45,208 bases of DNA from JBAXAM01 sp964565935. GTDB taxonomy: Bacteria; Pseudomonadota; Gammaproteobacteria; UBA9339. The stretch is taken from contig CAZMGW010000007.1 of the NCBI GenBank assembly GCA_964565935.1, forward strand, positions 1 to 45,208. Reading direction: 5' to 3'. The first letter of the stretch is position 1; each line of letters starts with the position of its first letter. Of the stretch, positions 1 through 8,309 are shown piece by piece. The notes beneath the pieces were generated by a model. The model ran no database searches, had not been told where the DNA came from, and saw nothing but the letters and a program-made list of their open reading frames with translations. The position numbers were made by a program, and so were the translations under genes.

Positions 1-58
1 AATTAGCGTTCACGTTCGATAATAATCGGTGTTCACGATGGGTAATAATACGCATAAG

Positions 59-86
59 GTAAAAAAAGAGATGCTAATAAGCATCT
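59..86 (-). terminator. Rho-independent terminator downstream of tRNA-Lys
   Basis: On the minus strand an 8-bp perfect stem (AGATGCT/AGCATCT core, loop TATT) at 69-86 is followed by a run of T (the A run at 59-67 on the plus strand). It lies about 80 bases past the tRNA-Lys 3' end, in the right orientation to end that transcript. The rest of 1-58 shows no gene. Confidence 0.7.
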
Positions 87-166
87 TACAGGAACCACGG
101 CAGGAACCACAAAACAAAAATTTAATATCAAGTACAATAAAAATGTTTATAACTAATTGATTTAGT

Positions 167-242
167 TGGTGGGCCGTCCGCGACTTGAACGCGGGACCAA
201 CGGATTAAAAGTCCGCTGCTCTACCAACTGAGCTAACGGCCC
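167..242 (-). tRNA. tRNA-Lys (anticodon TTT)
   Basis: The reverse complement folds as a full 76-nt cloverleaf: acceptor GGGCCGT/ACGGCCC, D arm with AGCTCAGTTGGTAGAGC, anticodon loop CTTTTAA (anticodon TTT) and T arm with GTTCAAG. The 3' CCA is encoded at 167-169. It is a stand-alone gene with its own promoter upstream and a terminator downstream. Confidence 0.96.
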
Positions 243-258
243 ATAACAAGAACTCGCA

Positions 259-286
259 ATAATACCTTGGTGTTGTCAGATTGCAA
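259..286 (-). promoter_or_regulatory. Probable promoter of tRNA-Lys
   Basis: Minus-strand TTGCAA (281-286), a 16-bp spacer, then TATTAT (259-264) lie just before the tRNA 5' end at 242. A GC-containing discriminator (TGCGAG) follows the -10, which is common for growth-rate-controlled stable RNA promoters. Assigned by consensus match only. Confidence 0.5.
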
Positions 287-326
287 CAATAATAAAAATA
301 TTTTCATAATCAAATATTTACAAAAG

Positions 327-1691
327 TCAGCTTCCAGCAACAGTCATTTTATCAAGCAAAATGGAACCGGTCAGTATGTTGCTGCGATGGTCTACATCAT
401 TACCCACATCTACCACATTTAACAACATATCCTTCAAATTGCTAGCAATTGTTGCTCCAATTACCGGGTATTGAACCCGGCCGTTTTCTATCCAATAACC
501 AAAAACTCCTCGTGAATAATCACCAGTAACAATATTTACCCCATCACCCATGAGCTCAGTTACTAGTAATCCAGTCCCCATCTTACGCAACAGTCCATTT
601 AAATCAAGATCGCTAGTTTTGAGTATAACGTTATGCACACCGCCGGCATTGCCAGTGGTTTTCATTTTTAATTTACGCGCCGAATAGCTATCAAGCACAT
701 AGCGTTGTAAGACACCATCAACTACAATGTTATTACGAGATAGTTTTACGCCTTCGCCGTCAAATGCAGCACTGCCCAAGGCCTTTGGTAGATGCGGATT
801 TTCTTCAATGTTAATATGTTTAGCAAAAACTGGTTTGTGTAAATGATTCAGTAAGAATGAAGATTTGCGATAAATGTTGCCACCGTGAATCGCCCCAATG
901 AAGTTGCCTATTAAGCTGCCGGCGATTTCTGCGGCAAAAATTATGGGGCATTTGCGAGTGGTAATCCTCTGAGCATTGAGGCGATTAACAGTGCGTTTGG
1001 CTGCTTTTCTTGCGACATGATTAGCATTTTCAAGATCGCACGCATCGTGTGCAACCGTGTAGTAATAATCGCGCTGCATATCGTTTTTATGCTCAGCTAT
1101 AAAAGAGCAGGCAAAGCTATGCTTGGTTGAGGCTGTGGTACCGCAAAAACCATGGCTGTTGGCATAGATATCAAATGCTTTGAAAGTGCTTAATGAGGCG
1201 CCTTCAGAATTGGTTAGGCGTTTATCATAAGCAAAGCCCTCGTTTTCAGCGTTTTTTGTAAGAGCAATTGCTTCTTCGATGTTGATTTGCCAAGGATGGT
1301 ATATGTCTAAATCGTGATAGTCATAAGCCATTAATTCCGGATCGGCTAAACCAACAAAAGGGTCCTCGTTTGTGAAGCGTGCGATGTGGCAGGCTTTTTC
1401 AACCATGGTATGAACTGATTGAGGGGTTAAATCAGAAGCGGTTGCTGATCCGGTGCGGTAGCCAAAATATACGGTTACACCTAAGGTTTTTCCATTGCTG
1501 TGTTCGATGGTTTCAACTTTATTTTTACGAACGTTAATTGAAAAACCAGAGCTGATATCGGCGTCGACCTCAACCGCAGTTGCGCCATGTTTTTTTGCTT
1601 GATTAATAACATCGTTGGTTAAGTCACGAAATCTTGTTTCATCAAAACCGTGGTTATTTTTTGCGGCTTTTTTTGGATTTTTTACTACCAC
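327..1691 (-). CDS. pmbA: PmbA/TldE-type metalloprotease subunit
   Basis: This 454-residue protein matches the TldD/PmbA family along its length. The N-terminal part has the AVEVDADISSGFSINVRK-type strand and the C-terminal part has the glycine-rich VTGDYSRGVFGYWIENGRVQ segment typical of PmbA. In enterobacteria PmbA (TldE) pairs with TldD to degrade unfolded peptides and mature small peptides such as microcin B17. The start is a GTG at 1691 preceded by AAAGG at good spacing. That start overlaps the end of lon by 38 bp, which suggests translational coupling in a clpX-lon-pmbA unit. No other in-frame start lies near the N terminus. tldD itself is not in the window. Confidence 0.93.
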   Translation of the reverse strand: MVVKNPKKAAKNNHGFDETRFRDLTNDVINQAKKHGATAVEVDADISSGFSINVRKNKVETIEHSNGKTLGVTVYFGYRTGSATASDLTPQSVHTMVEKACHIARFTNEDPFVGLADPELMAYDYHDLDIYHPWQINIEEAIALTKNAENEGFAYDKRLTNSEGASLSTFKAFDIYANSHGFCGTTASTKHSFACSFIAEHKNDMQRDYYYTVAHDACDLENANHVARKAAKRTVNRLNAQRITTRKCPIIFAAEIAGSLIGNFIGAIHGGNIYRKSSFLLNHLHKPVFAKHINIEENPHLPKALGSAAFDGEGVKLSRNNIVVDGVLQRYVLDSYSARKLKMKTTGNAGGVHNVILKTSDLDLNGLLRKMGTGLLVTELMGDGVNIVTGDYSRGVFGYWIENGRVQYPVIGATIASNLKDMLLNVVDVGNDVDHRSNILTGSILLDKMTVAGS

Positions 1692-4047
1692 TTTTTACCT
1701 TTAGAGCTTGAGGCTTGTGTTTTAATGCAATTTCTAAAACCTGGTCAATCCATTTTACCGGTTTTATGTTTAGGTGTTGTGTGATGTTTTTTGGTAGTTC
1801 TTTCAAATCCTTAGCGTTTTCTTCAGGGATGATGACGGTTTTGATGCCACCGCGCAGGGCCGCTAATAATTTTTCTTTTAACCCTCCGATTTGCAATACC
1901 TCTCCTCGTAAAGTGATTTCGCCAGTCATAGCAACATCCGCACGAACAGGGATTTTGGTTAGCGCTGAAACTAAAGCTACACACATGCTAATACCTGCGC
2001 TTGGGCCGTCTTTTGGAGTGGCCCCTTCAGGTACGTGAACATGCAGATCGGATTTTTCATAAAAATCTTTTGCAATGCCCAGAACTTGGCTGCGGCTGCG
2101 TACTACTGTTAGAGCAGCATGAATTGACTCTTGCATGATTTCGCCAAGACGGCCAGTGTAAGTTGCTTTGCCTTTTCCAGGAACAATTGCTACTTCAATG
2201 GTTAATAAATCACCGCCAGTTTCCGTCCATGCCAGGCCATTTACTTGCCCAATTTGGTCTTTATCTTCGGCTAAACCGAAATGATAAATTTTTACGCCCA
2301 AATATTTTTCGACGTTGTGATGTGTAATATCTATTTTTTTAGTCTTGGGTTTGATCAGGATATCTTTTACAACCTTGCGACATATTTTGGCGATTTCGCG
2401 TTCTAAATTACGTACCCCCGCTTCTCGAGTGTAGTAGCGAATAATTGCAGTGATCGCGCTTTCGGTAAAAACAATCTCTTTAGATTTGAGACCGCTTTCT
2501 TTGATTTGTTTTGGGATTAGGTATTGCATCGCAATACGTAATTTTTCTTCTTCGGTATAGCCCGCTAAACGCAATACCTCCATGCGATCTAGAAGGGCAG
2601 GTGGTATATCTAATGAGTTTGCGGTTGCGACAAACATGACATCAGAAAGATCATAATCAATCTCAAGATAATGATCGCTAAAGGCATGATTTTGTTCTGG
2701 ATCTAATACTTCAAGCAGGGCAGATGCTGGGTCGCCACGAAAATCCATAGCCATTTTATCGACTTCATCTAACATGAAGAGCGGGTTGCGGACTTTAACT
2801 TTAGCCATTTTTTGCAATACTTTTCCTGGGAGTGCGCCGATATAAGTGCGCCGATGGCCGCGAATTTCTGCTTCATCACGAACACCGCCCAGAGAAATGC
2901 GAACAAATTCTCGCCCGGTGGCGCGAGCAATTGATTGTCCCAATGAGGTTTTACCAACACCTGGAGGGCCAACTAAGCATAAGATTGGTCCTTTAACTTT
3001 GCGTACGCGATTTTGTACGGCTAAAAATTCTATAATGCGTTCTTTAACTTTTTCTAACCCATAGTGGTCAATTTCAAGAGTTTTTTCAGCTTTGGTTAAA
3101 TCTTTATTAACCTTGCTCATTTTTTTCCACGGTATGTCCAAAAGCCAATCCAGGTAGTTGCGCGAAACAGTTGCTTCGGCTGACATGGGTGGCATTAATT
3201 TTAATTTGTTAAACTCCGACAGGGCTTTTTCCTTGGCTTCGTTGCTTAAGCCGGCTTTTGTAATCCGGTCTTTTAGTTTTTCCATTTCAGATAATGGCTG
3301 ACGGCCTTCACTTATCTCATCTAGCTCTTTTTGCACCGCCTTGAGTTTTTCGTTTAAATAAAACTCACGCTGAGTTTTGTCAAGTTGAGTTCTAACACGA
3401 TTTTTTAATTTCTCTTCAACCTGAAGCACTTCGAGCTCGTGCCTTAATAAGTTAATAACAAATTGTAGTCGTTGTTTGGCATCTTGGGTTTCTAGGATTT
3501 TTTGTTTGTCTTCAAGCTTAACTATCGGTAAGTGAGCCGCAACAGCGTCGGCTAGACGTCCTGGTTCCTCAATGTTTACTAGGGCCGACAAAATTTCCGG
3601 AGGGATTTTGGGAGTTGATTTAACGTAATCTCCGAACTCGTTTAGGAGTGAACGAACCAGGGCTTCAGTCTCATGATCTTTAGATATGATGTCTTCGAGG
3701 ACAACAATATCGCCCATCAACAAGGTTTCGTTTTCTATTAGATTTCTGATTTTGCCACGGCTAATGCCTTCCGCTAAAACTTTGATAGTGCCATCTGGTA
3801 GTTTTAATACCTGCAAAATATTGGCGATGGTGCCGATGCGATATATATCGTCAGCTTTGGGGTCTTCTTTTTTTGAGTCTTTTTGGGCAATAAAAAATAT
3901 TTGTTTTCCAGAGCTAACGCTCTTTTCTAGTGCTTGAATTGATTTGGGCCGATTAATAAATAATGGCACAACCATGAAAGGATAAATAACCATATCACGC
4001 AGTGGTAATACGGGAGTTGGGCTTGATTTTTCTTGTGCTTTGCTCAT
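1654..4047 (-). CDS. lon: ATP-dependent protease Lon (La)
   Basis: Full-length Lon of 797 residues (784 in E. coli). It has the N-terminal LON substrate-binding domain starting at VLPLRDMVIYPFMVVPLF, a central coiled region, an AAA+ module with Walker A GPPGVGKT at about 360-367, and the C-terminal peptidase domain. The catalytic dyad is visible: Ser about 683 in PKDGPSAGISM and Lys about 726 in GGLKEKL. Lon degrades misfolded and short-lived regulatory proteins in the cytoplasm. The C-terminal tail is unusually lysine- and serine-rich (GSKKSKKSRKK). The gene is 42 bp downstream of clpX and overlaps pmbA, so the three are probably co-transcribed. Confidence 0.98.
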   Translation of the reverse strand: MSKAQEKSSPTPVLPLRDMVIYPFMVVPLFINRPKSIQALEKSVSSGKQIFFIAQKDSKKEDPKADDIYRIGTIANILQVLKLPDGTIKVLAEGISRGKIRNLIENETLLMGDIVVLEDIISKDHETEALVRSLLNEFGDYVKSTPKIPPEILSALVNIEEPGRLADAVAAHLPIVKLEDKQKILETQDAKQRLQFVINLLRHELEVLQVEEKLKNRVRTQLDKTQREFYLNEKLKAVQKELDEISEGRQPLSEMEKLKDRITKAGLSNEAKEKALSEFNKLKLMPPMSAEATVSRNYLDWLLDIPWKKMSKVNKDLTKAEKTLEIDHYGLEKVKERIIEFLAVQNRVRKVKGPILCLVGPPGVGKTSLGQSIARATGREFVRISLGGVRDEAEIRGHRRTYIGALPGKVLQKMAKVKVRNPLFMLDEVDKMAMDFRGDPASALLEVLDPEQNHAFSDHYLEIDYDLSDVMFVATANSLDIPPALLDRMEVLRLAGYTEEEKLRIAMQYLIPKQIKESGLKSKEIVFTESAITAIIRYYTREAGVRNLEREIAKICRKVVKDILIKPKTKKIDITHHNVEKYLGVKIYHFGLAEDKDQIGQVNGLAWTETGGDLLTIEVAIVPGKGKATYTGRLGEIMQESIHAALTVVRSRSQVLGIAKDFYEKSDLHVHVPEGATPKDGPSAGISMCVALVSALTKIPVRADVAMTGEITLRGEVLQIGGLKEKLLAALRGGIKTVIIPEENAKDLKELPKNITQHLNIKPVKWIDQVLEIALKHKPQALKVKSGSKKSKKSRKK

Positions 4048-4089
4048 ATTAATTTTTTAAAGATGCGGTTCATAAATTATTAATGGGGC

Positions 4090-5355
4090 TTATTTTTGTT
4101 TTAAGCCTGGTTGGTTCTCATAAATTAGAATTGGGGCGTTGTCGCCATTTACAACCCCTGAATCAATAATAACTTTGCTTAAGTTTTTTTGTGAAGGTAA
4201 ATGGTACATGGTGTCTAGCAGTAAAGCCTCCAGGATCGATCTTAGACCGCGAGCACCTGATTTTTTTGTCAGAGCTTTTTGCGCGATAACTTTTAAGGCA
4301 TCATCTTGGAATTCTATTTCCACGTTTTCCATCATAAATAATTTGTGATATTGCTTGGTTAGAGCGTTTTTGGGCTCTTTCAAAACTCGAACTAGCTCAG
4401 TTTCTTCAAGTTCATCCAGTACCGCGATTACCGGTAAGCGCCCAACAAATTCTGGGATTAATCCAAATTTTATTAAATCTTCTGGTTCGACTTGACGTAA
4501 CAATTCGCCAACATCTTTTTTATTCTTTTCGCCATAAATTTCTGCAGCAAATCCAATGCCGGATTTTTCAGTGCGTGTTTTTATGATTTTATCTAGTTCA
4601 GCAAAAGCTCCACCACAAATAAAAAGGATGTTTTTGGTGTTGACCTGCAAATATTCTTGTTGTGGATGTTTGCGGCTGCCATGAGGGGGGACGCTTGCGA
4701 CTGTGCCTTCGATTAATTTTAGCAGAGCTTGTTGCACTCCTTCTCCGGAAACGTCACGGGTAATGGAGGCGCTATCACTTTTACGTGAAATTTTGTCGAT
4801 CTCGTCGATATAAATTATGCCGGTTTCGGCTTTTTTTGTGTCGTAATCACATTTTTGCAATAACTTTTGCACAATGGTTTCAATATCGTCACCCACATAT
4901 CCGGCCTCGGTAAGCGTAGTGGCGTCTGCGATTGCAAAAGGGACATTGAGCATGCGAGCAAGGGTTTCTGCAAGTAAAGTTTTGCCGCTACCAGTTGGGC
5001 CAATTAGCAGAATATTGCTTTTACTTAACTCAACGTCTCCGTCGTTTTTTTTGTCCTTATGGGCCAGGCGCTTGTAATGGTTATAAACCGCGACACTTAA
5101 GGCTTTTTTGGCATATTCCTGTCCGATTACGTAGTCGTTTAACCCTTTGTTGATTTCTTCAGGGGTTGGTAGCTTGGTTTGTTCGGTAGAGATTTGTTGG
5201 AGTTTTTGGTCTTGAGTTTTATCTTGTTTGATCATCTCTTCGCACATGGCGATACACTCATCGCATATATGGGCGGATGTGCCGGCCACTAATTTTTTTA
5301 CTTCGTCTTGGTGCTTGCCACAAAATGAGCAGGTTAAGGTTTTGTTATTCTTCAT
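4090..5355 (-). CDS. clpX: ClpX, ATPase subunit of the ClpXP protease
   Basis: A 421-residue Clp/HSP100 unfoldase. The N-terminal zinc-binding domain has Cys 9, 12, 31 and 34. The AAA+ module carries Walker A GPTGSGKT (about 119-126), Walker B IIYIDEIDK and the RDVSGEGVQQALLKLIEG pore-loop region. The IGF loop that docks on ClpP (SGIGFAAE) is intact, so a ClpP partner is expected elsewhere in the genome. In many proteobacteria the order is tig-clpP-clpX-lon, but here gltX lies immediately upstream in place of clpP. A sigma-32-like promoter precedes the gene. Confidence 0.98.
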   Translation of the reverse strand: MKNNKTLTCSFCGKHQDEVKKLVAGTSAHICDECIAMCEEMIKQDKTQDQKLQQISTEQTKLPTPEEINKGLNDYVIGQEYAKKALSVAVYNHYKRLAHKDKKNDGDVELSKSNILLIGPTGSGKTLLAETLARMLNVPFAIADATTLTEAGYVGDDIETIVQKLLQKCDYDTKKAETGIIYIDEIDKISRKSDSASITRDVSGEGVQQALLKLIEGTVASVPPHGSRKHPQQEYLQVNTKNILFICGGAFAELDKIIKTRTEKSGIGFAAEIYGEKNKKDVGELLRQVEPEDLIKFGLIPEFVGRLPVIAVLDELEETELVRVLKEPKNALTKQYHKLFMMENVEIEFQDDALKVIAQKALTKKSGARGLRSILEALLLDTMYHLPSQKNLSKVIIDSGVVNGDNAPILIYENQPGLKQK

Positions 5356-5395
5356 ATAAAAGTGCTGTCCTGTTTAAAAATTTAGTTTATTAATT

Positions 5396-5422
5396 ATTGG
5401 GGTAATAAGCAATCATTTCAAC
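5396..5422 (-). promoter_or_regulatory. Sigma-32 (heat-shock) type promoter for clpX-lon-pmbA
   Basis: On the minus strand, GTTGAAA (5416-5422) is followed by a 13-bp spacer and CCCCAAT (5396-5402). This is close to the E. coli RpoH consensus (CTTGAAA, 13-15 bp, CCCCATNT). The -35 lies inside the last codons of gltX, and the predicted start site is about 35 bases before the clpX ATG. clpX and lon are classical heat-shock genes, which supports the call. Confidence 0.65.
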
Positions 5423-6821
5423 TGGTTTTGGTAATATAAAACAAAGCCTTATCAATTCTTTCCAAAGCGCGTCGTTTTCCTAAAAGCCTAAGTGTCGTGT
5501 TGAGGGGAGGGGATACCGTTGTTCCTGTGACTGCAACTCGAACCGGCTGGGCAACCTTGCCAAGTTTAAGTTCGAATTGTTTGGCGATATCTTCAATTAC
5601 TTGATGTAAATTTTCATCAGTCCAGGCAGTTAAAATATCAAGACGATGGCGCAGAGCTTGTAAGAAAGGGATTGTTTCTGTTTTTAGATGTTGTTTGGCA
5701 TCTTCTGCATAATCATCGAAATCCTCATAAAAACAACGACTTTTTGCTGCCATCTCTTGCAGGGTTTCTGCGCGTTCTCTCAGTGCAACAATTATTTCGC
5801 TCAGTGTTGGGCCATCGCTGTAATTTATTTTTAGTTCTTGTAGTTGCAAGGCCAAATGAGGTGCAATCATTTGTGGGTCTAAGGTTTTAATATAATGGCG
5901 GTTAATCCAAAGTAGTTTTTCAGGATTAAATGCTGCAGCGGCTTTATTTATGTCTTTAATATCAAATAGTTTGATCATTTCATCGCGTGAAAAAATCTCT
6001 TGGTCTCCATGTGACCAGCCAAGGCGTACTAAATAATTTAATACTGCTTCAGGTAAAAATCCCTCGTCACGATATTGTAATACGCTTGCTGCCCCGTGGC
6101 GTTTGGATAATAGCTTGCCGTCGTTACCTAAAATCATCGGGACGTGTGTGTATGTGGGTGGTGTGGCATTAAAAGCGCGGAAAATGTTGATTTGTCGTGG
6201 AGTATTATTTATATGGTCAGTGCCGCGAATGACATGAGTGATTTTCATGTCCATATCGTCAACAACGACACAAAAATTATAAGTTGGATAGCCGTCGGAG
6301 CGGATAATTATTAAATCGTCAAGTTCGCTGTTTTGGAAGCTCAAAGGCCCCAATATTTGGTCTTCGAATTCAATCGAACCTTCTTGGGGGTTCCTAAAAC
6401 GGATAACGAATGGTTGGTCTGCGTTGGCAGGTAAGTTTTTGTGGCGACAATGGCCGTCGTACCTGGGTTTTTCTTTGTTGGCAAACTGTTTTTCTCGTAA
6501 TTCGTTTAATCTTTCTTTAGAACAGTAGCATCGGTAGGCTAGGCCAGTTTCGACCAGGTTTTCTGCTATTTTACGATAATGATCAATGCGTTTAGTTTGA
6601 TAAAATGGTCCCGCATCGTAGTCTAAGCCGAGCCAGCTCATGCTGTCGAAAATTAATTGGATTGCTTCTTGGGTTGATCGCTCTTGGTCAGTGTCTTCAA
6701 TTCGCAGGATAAATTCGCCACCGCGGTTGCGGGCATAGAGCCAGCAATAAAGGGCGGTACGAATACTACCCAAGTGAAGATTGCCAGTTGGACTGGGTGC
6801 AAAGCGAGTGCGAACGATCAT
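5418..6821 (-). CDS. gltX: Glutamyl-tRNA synthetase
   Basis: A class I aminoacyl-tRNA synthetase of 467 residues, the usual GluRS length. The HIGH-type motif is APSPTGNLHLGS near the N terminus and the KMSKS-type motif is KLLSKRHGA. It charges tRNA-Glu with glutamate. A zinc-ribbon-like segment is visible around YRCYCSKERL. It starts with ATG at 6821, 27 bases after the predicted transcription start. It is the most upstream gene of the leftward block. GluRS and GluQ share the fold, but the length and complete anticodon-binding half make this a true GluRS. Confidence 0.97.
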   Translation of the reverse strand: MIVRTRFAPSPTGNLHLGSIRTALYCWLYARNRGGEFILRIEDTDQERSTQEAIQLIFDSMSWLGLDYDAGPFYQTKRIDHYRKIAENLVETGLAYRCYCSKERLNELREKQFANKEKPRYDGHCRHKNLPANADQPFVIRFRNPQEGSIEFEDQILGPLSFQNSELDDLIIIRSDGYPTYNFCVVVDDMDMKITHVIRGTDHINNTPRQINIFRAFNATPPTYTHVPMILGNDGKLLSKRHGAASVLQYRDEGFLPEAVLNYLVRLGWSHGDQEIFSRDEMIKLFDIKDINKAAAAFNPEKLLWINRHYIKTLDPQMIAPHLALQLQELKINYSDGPTLSEIIVALRERAETLQEMAAKSRCFYEDFDDYAEDAKQHLKTETIPFLQALRHRLDILTAWTDENLHQVIEDIAKQFELKLGKVAQPVRVAVTGTTVSPPLNTTLRLLGKRRALERIDKALFYITKTS

Positions 6822-6854
6822 ATGAGTACCTTATAACTCTAGACAAGAGGGCAG

Positions 6855-6883
6855 ATTATAAACTACTATTGCGTTTCTAGAAA
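6855..6883 (-). promoter_or_regulatory. Probable sigma-70 promoter of gltX
   Basis: Minus-strand TATAAT (6855-6860) is a perfect -10. It lies 17 bp downstream of a weak -35 TTTCTA (6878-6883). The predicted start near 6848 gives a leader of about 27 nt before the gltX ATG. Confidence 0.5.
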
Positions 6884-7009
6884 AGTATTTGTGGGATGTT
6901 GGTAGTTGTTAGGCTTTAGTCTGCGTTGAGTTGTAGAAACCGCGCGAGCTTTGTGCGCAAGCTAAAGCTTGCTATCGGGAAAAAGTTTTTGCTGAGGAGA
7001 GGTTTTTGT

Positions 7010-7082
7010 GGGCGATTAGCTCAGATGGTAGAGCACTGCTTTCACATAGCAGGGGTCGCTGGTTCGAGTCCAGTATCGCCCA
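7010..7082 (+). tRNA. tRNA-Val (anticodon CAC)
   Basis: A complete cloverleaf: acceptor GGGCGAT/ATCGCCC with discriminator A, D arm TAGCTCAGATGGTAGAGC, anticodon stem CTGCT/AGCAG with loop TTCACAT (anticodon CAC, reads GUG) and T arm with GGTTCGAGTCC. The 3' CCA is not encoded, unlike the tRNA-Lys and tRNA-fMet genes in this window. It lies between gltX and the lysozyme-like gene. Confidence 0.94.
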
Positions 7083-7159
7083 TTTTGTTGTCTTTAATGT
7101 GGTTGCGATTTTTATGTTTTATTGAGTCAAACAAATGGGTTTGGCTTTTTGAGGTAGAT

Positions 7160-8032
7160 CTAATTAATAGCCAATTGTGTTGTTCCTAAATAATCCCCTT
7201 CGAGATAGGTATTTAATCTATTAAACCACCCGCCTAGCCAGCGTTCATGGTGTGATGATGGCGATGCCCGTTCTACGCGTCGAATCAGAGCGTTTTTTGC
7301 TGACCAAACATAGGCTTGTAATGGCGTTGAGTTGGGTGGAGCAAATTTCATTCCTTTGAGGACATGCAGGAGGCCGCTGCCATGTTTATAATTTTGTAGT
7401 GAAGAGCTTATGCCAGCGCCCTTGAAATTAAGATAATCAACTAACGCATAGATGCCAGCCGGCGTGCGTGCAAGCGTATGAAATTTATGATAAATAAATT
7501 GTCGGTCTTCTGGCGGCGCGCTTGCTAATAGCTCAGGTAGTATTTCTTCAAGGTGTTTAACCATGCACTCGGCTTGTATTGGAATGGTTTTTTGTAAAAA
7601 CAAGCGTAACTCCGCCATTCGTGGTGAATTCTGGGCTTGTAAAAATTCTTGGCGAGTGCTCCAAGGGCAATAAATGGCGCCGCGTAGCCACAATGGCGCT
7701 TTACCCCCTTTTTTTTCGATATAACGGACCAATTTGGGGAATCCGCTGTTAAATGATGCGCGATTTTTGTTTTTTTGTGAGTATGGGAGCCAGACGAAAT
7801 GCCCAATTCCCAAAGAAGCAAAATCCTCCCCATCATTCCAAGCAGTAAGTCCATCTACACTACCACCGCTTTCATTGAACCAAATTTTTACACCTATGGG
7901 TAAGGCAATTTGCGGGGAGATGATTAATATTTGCGGGTCATTTGAGTTGCTATAATCTTTACCAAAAACCAGCGAGCTGTATAATAAAAATAGTACAATA
8001 ATTGCTTTTAATGGGCTTAGCATTGAAGTCAT
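7160..8032 (-). CDS. Exported protein with phage-lysozyme-like (GH24-type) active-site motif
   Basis: A 290-residue protein with an N-terminal hydrophobic stretch (about residues 7-22) ending in LVFG-K, which looks like a signal peptide. At residues 54-78 it has a Glu (IWFNESGG), then WNDGED, then ASLGIGH. This resembles the T4-lysozyme arrangement of a catalytic Glu, a Tyr/Trp-x-Asp, and TIGIGH, with about four extra residues between. I infer a periplasmic muramidase-like fold, but I do not recognise a named family and activity is unproven. Similar proteins are, as far as I recall, annotated as conserved hypothetical in other gammaproteobacteria. It is divergent from icmV, with a 277-bp shared upstream region. 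Confidence 0.6.
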   Translation of the reverse strand: MTSMLSPLKAIIVLFLLYSSLVFGKDYSNSNDPQILIISPQIALPIGVKIWFNESGGSVDGLTAWNDGEDFASLGIGHFVWLPYSQKNKNRASFNSGFPKLVRYIEKKGGKAPLWLRGAIYCPWSTRQEFLQAQNSPRMAELRLFLQKTIPIQAECMVKHLEEILPELLASAPPEDRQFIYHKFHTLARTPAGIYALVDYLNFKGAGISSSLQNYKHGSGLLHVLKGMKFAPPNSTPLQAYVWSAKNALIRRVERASPSSHHERWLGGWFNRLNTYLEGDYLGTTQLAIN

Positions 8033-8170
8033 AATCGCTAAATTAGCATAGTTAGAGAAAGAGGCAATAGATTAGTTAAATGAGACTTATTGTTTGTGAG
8101 GGCGCGCATGATTGGTTTTTTTATGTTAAAAATCAGTTTCAAGTAAAAATTTATGTGTTAAAATGTCAAC

Positions 8171-8187
8171 ATTAAGGAAAGATTAAG
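8171..8187 (-). promoter_or_regulatory. PmrA-type direct-repeat operator upstream of icmV
   Basis: Read on the minus strand the site is CTTAAT, five bases (CTTTC), CTTAAT. This is an exact match to the PmrA tandem repeat YTTAAK-N5-YTTAAK known from enterobacteria. PmrA is established as a regulator of icm/dot genes in Legionella and Coxiella. It lies between the lysozyme-like gene and icmV, 123 bp before the icmV ATG, so it could serve either gene. Confidence 0.5.
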
Positions 8188-8223
8188 AAACGTAAAGTTT
8201 TAAAGTTTTAGTGCTCATGGGAT

Positions 8224-8246
8224 GCTTAACTTGTTGAATGTTAAGC
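8224..8246. repeat. Inverted repeat in the icmV leader
   Basis: GCTTAAC at 8224-8230 and GTTAAGC at 8240-8246 form a perfect 7-bp inverted repeat around nine bases. It lies about 65 bp before icmV and has no T run, so it is not a terminator. It could be an operator or an mRNA stem. Confidence 0.4.
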
Positions 8247-8309
8247 GGTGTATTTGTCTTTATTGTTTAAGTATTTTGGAATAGGTAGAAGATTTGTAAG
8301 GGAGAATTT

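Noticed and set aside
89..110. Direct repeat CAGGAACCAC (two copies) downstream of tRNA-Lys, as a possible attachment site
   Set aside because: It does not match the tRNA 3' end and there is no integrase or foreign gene nearby in the window.
4048..4089. CCCCATTA on the minus strand before lon, like a sigma-32 -10
   Set aside because: The only -35-like sequence (CTTAAAA) is ten bases away, too close for an RpoH promoter, and overlaps the clpX stop.
6926..7189. Open frame of 87 codons across the tRNA-Val gene
   Set aside because: It reads straight through the tRNA cloverleaf and has no family likeness or ribosome binding site.
8080..8175. 31-codon frame before icmV
   Set aside because: No ribosome binding site, no recognisable features, and its end overlaps the PmrA-type box.
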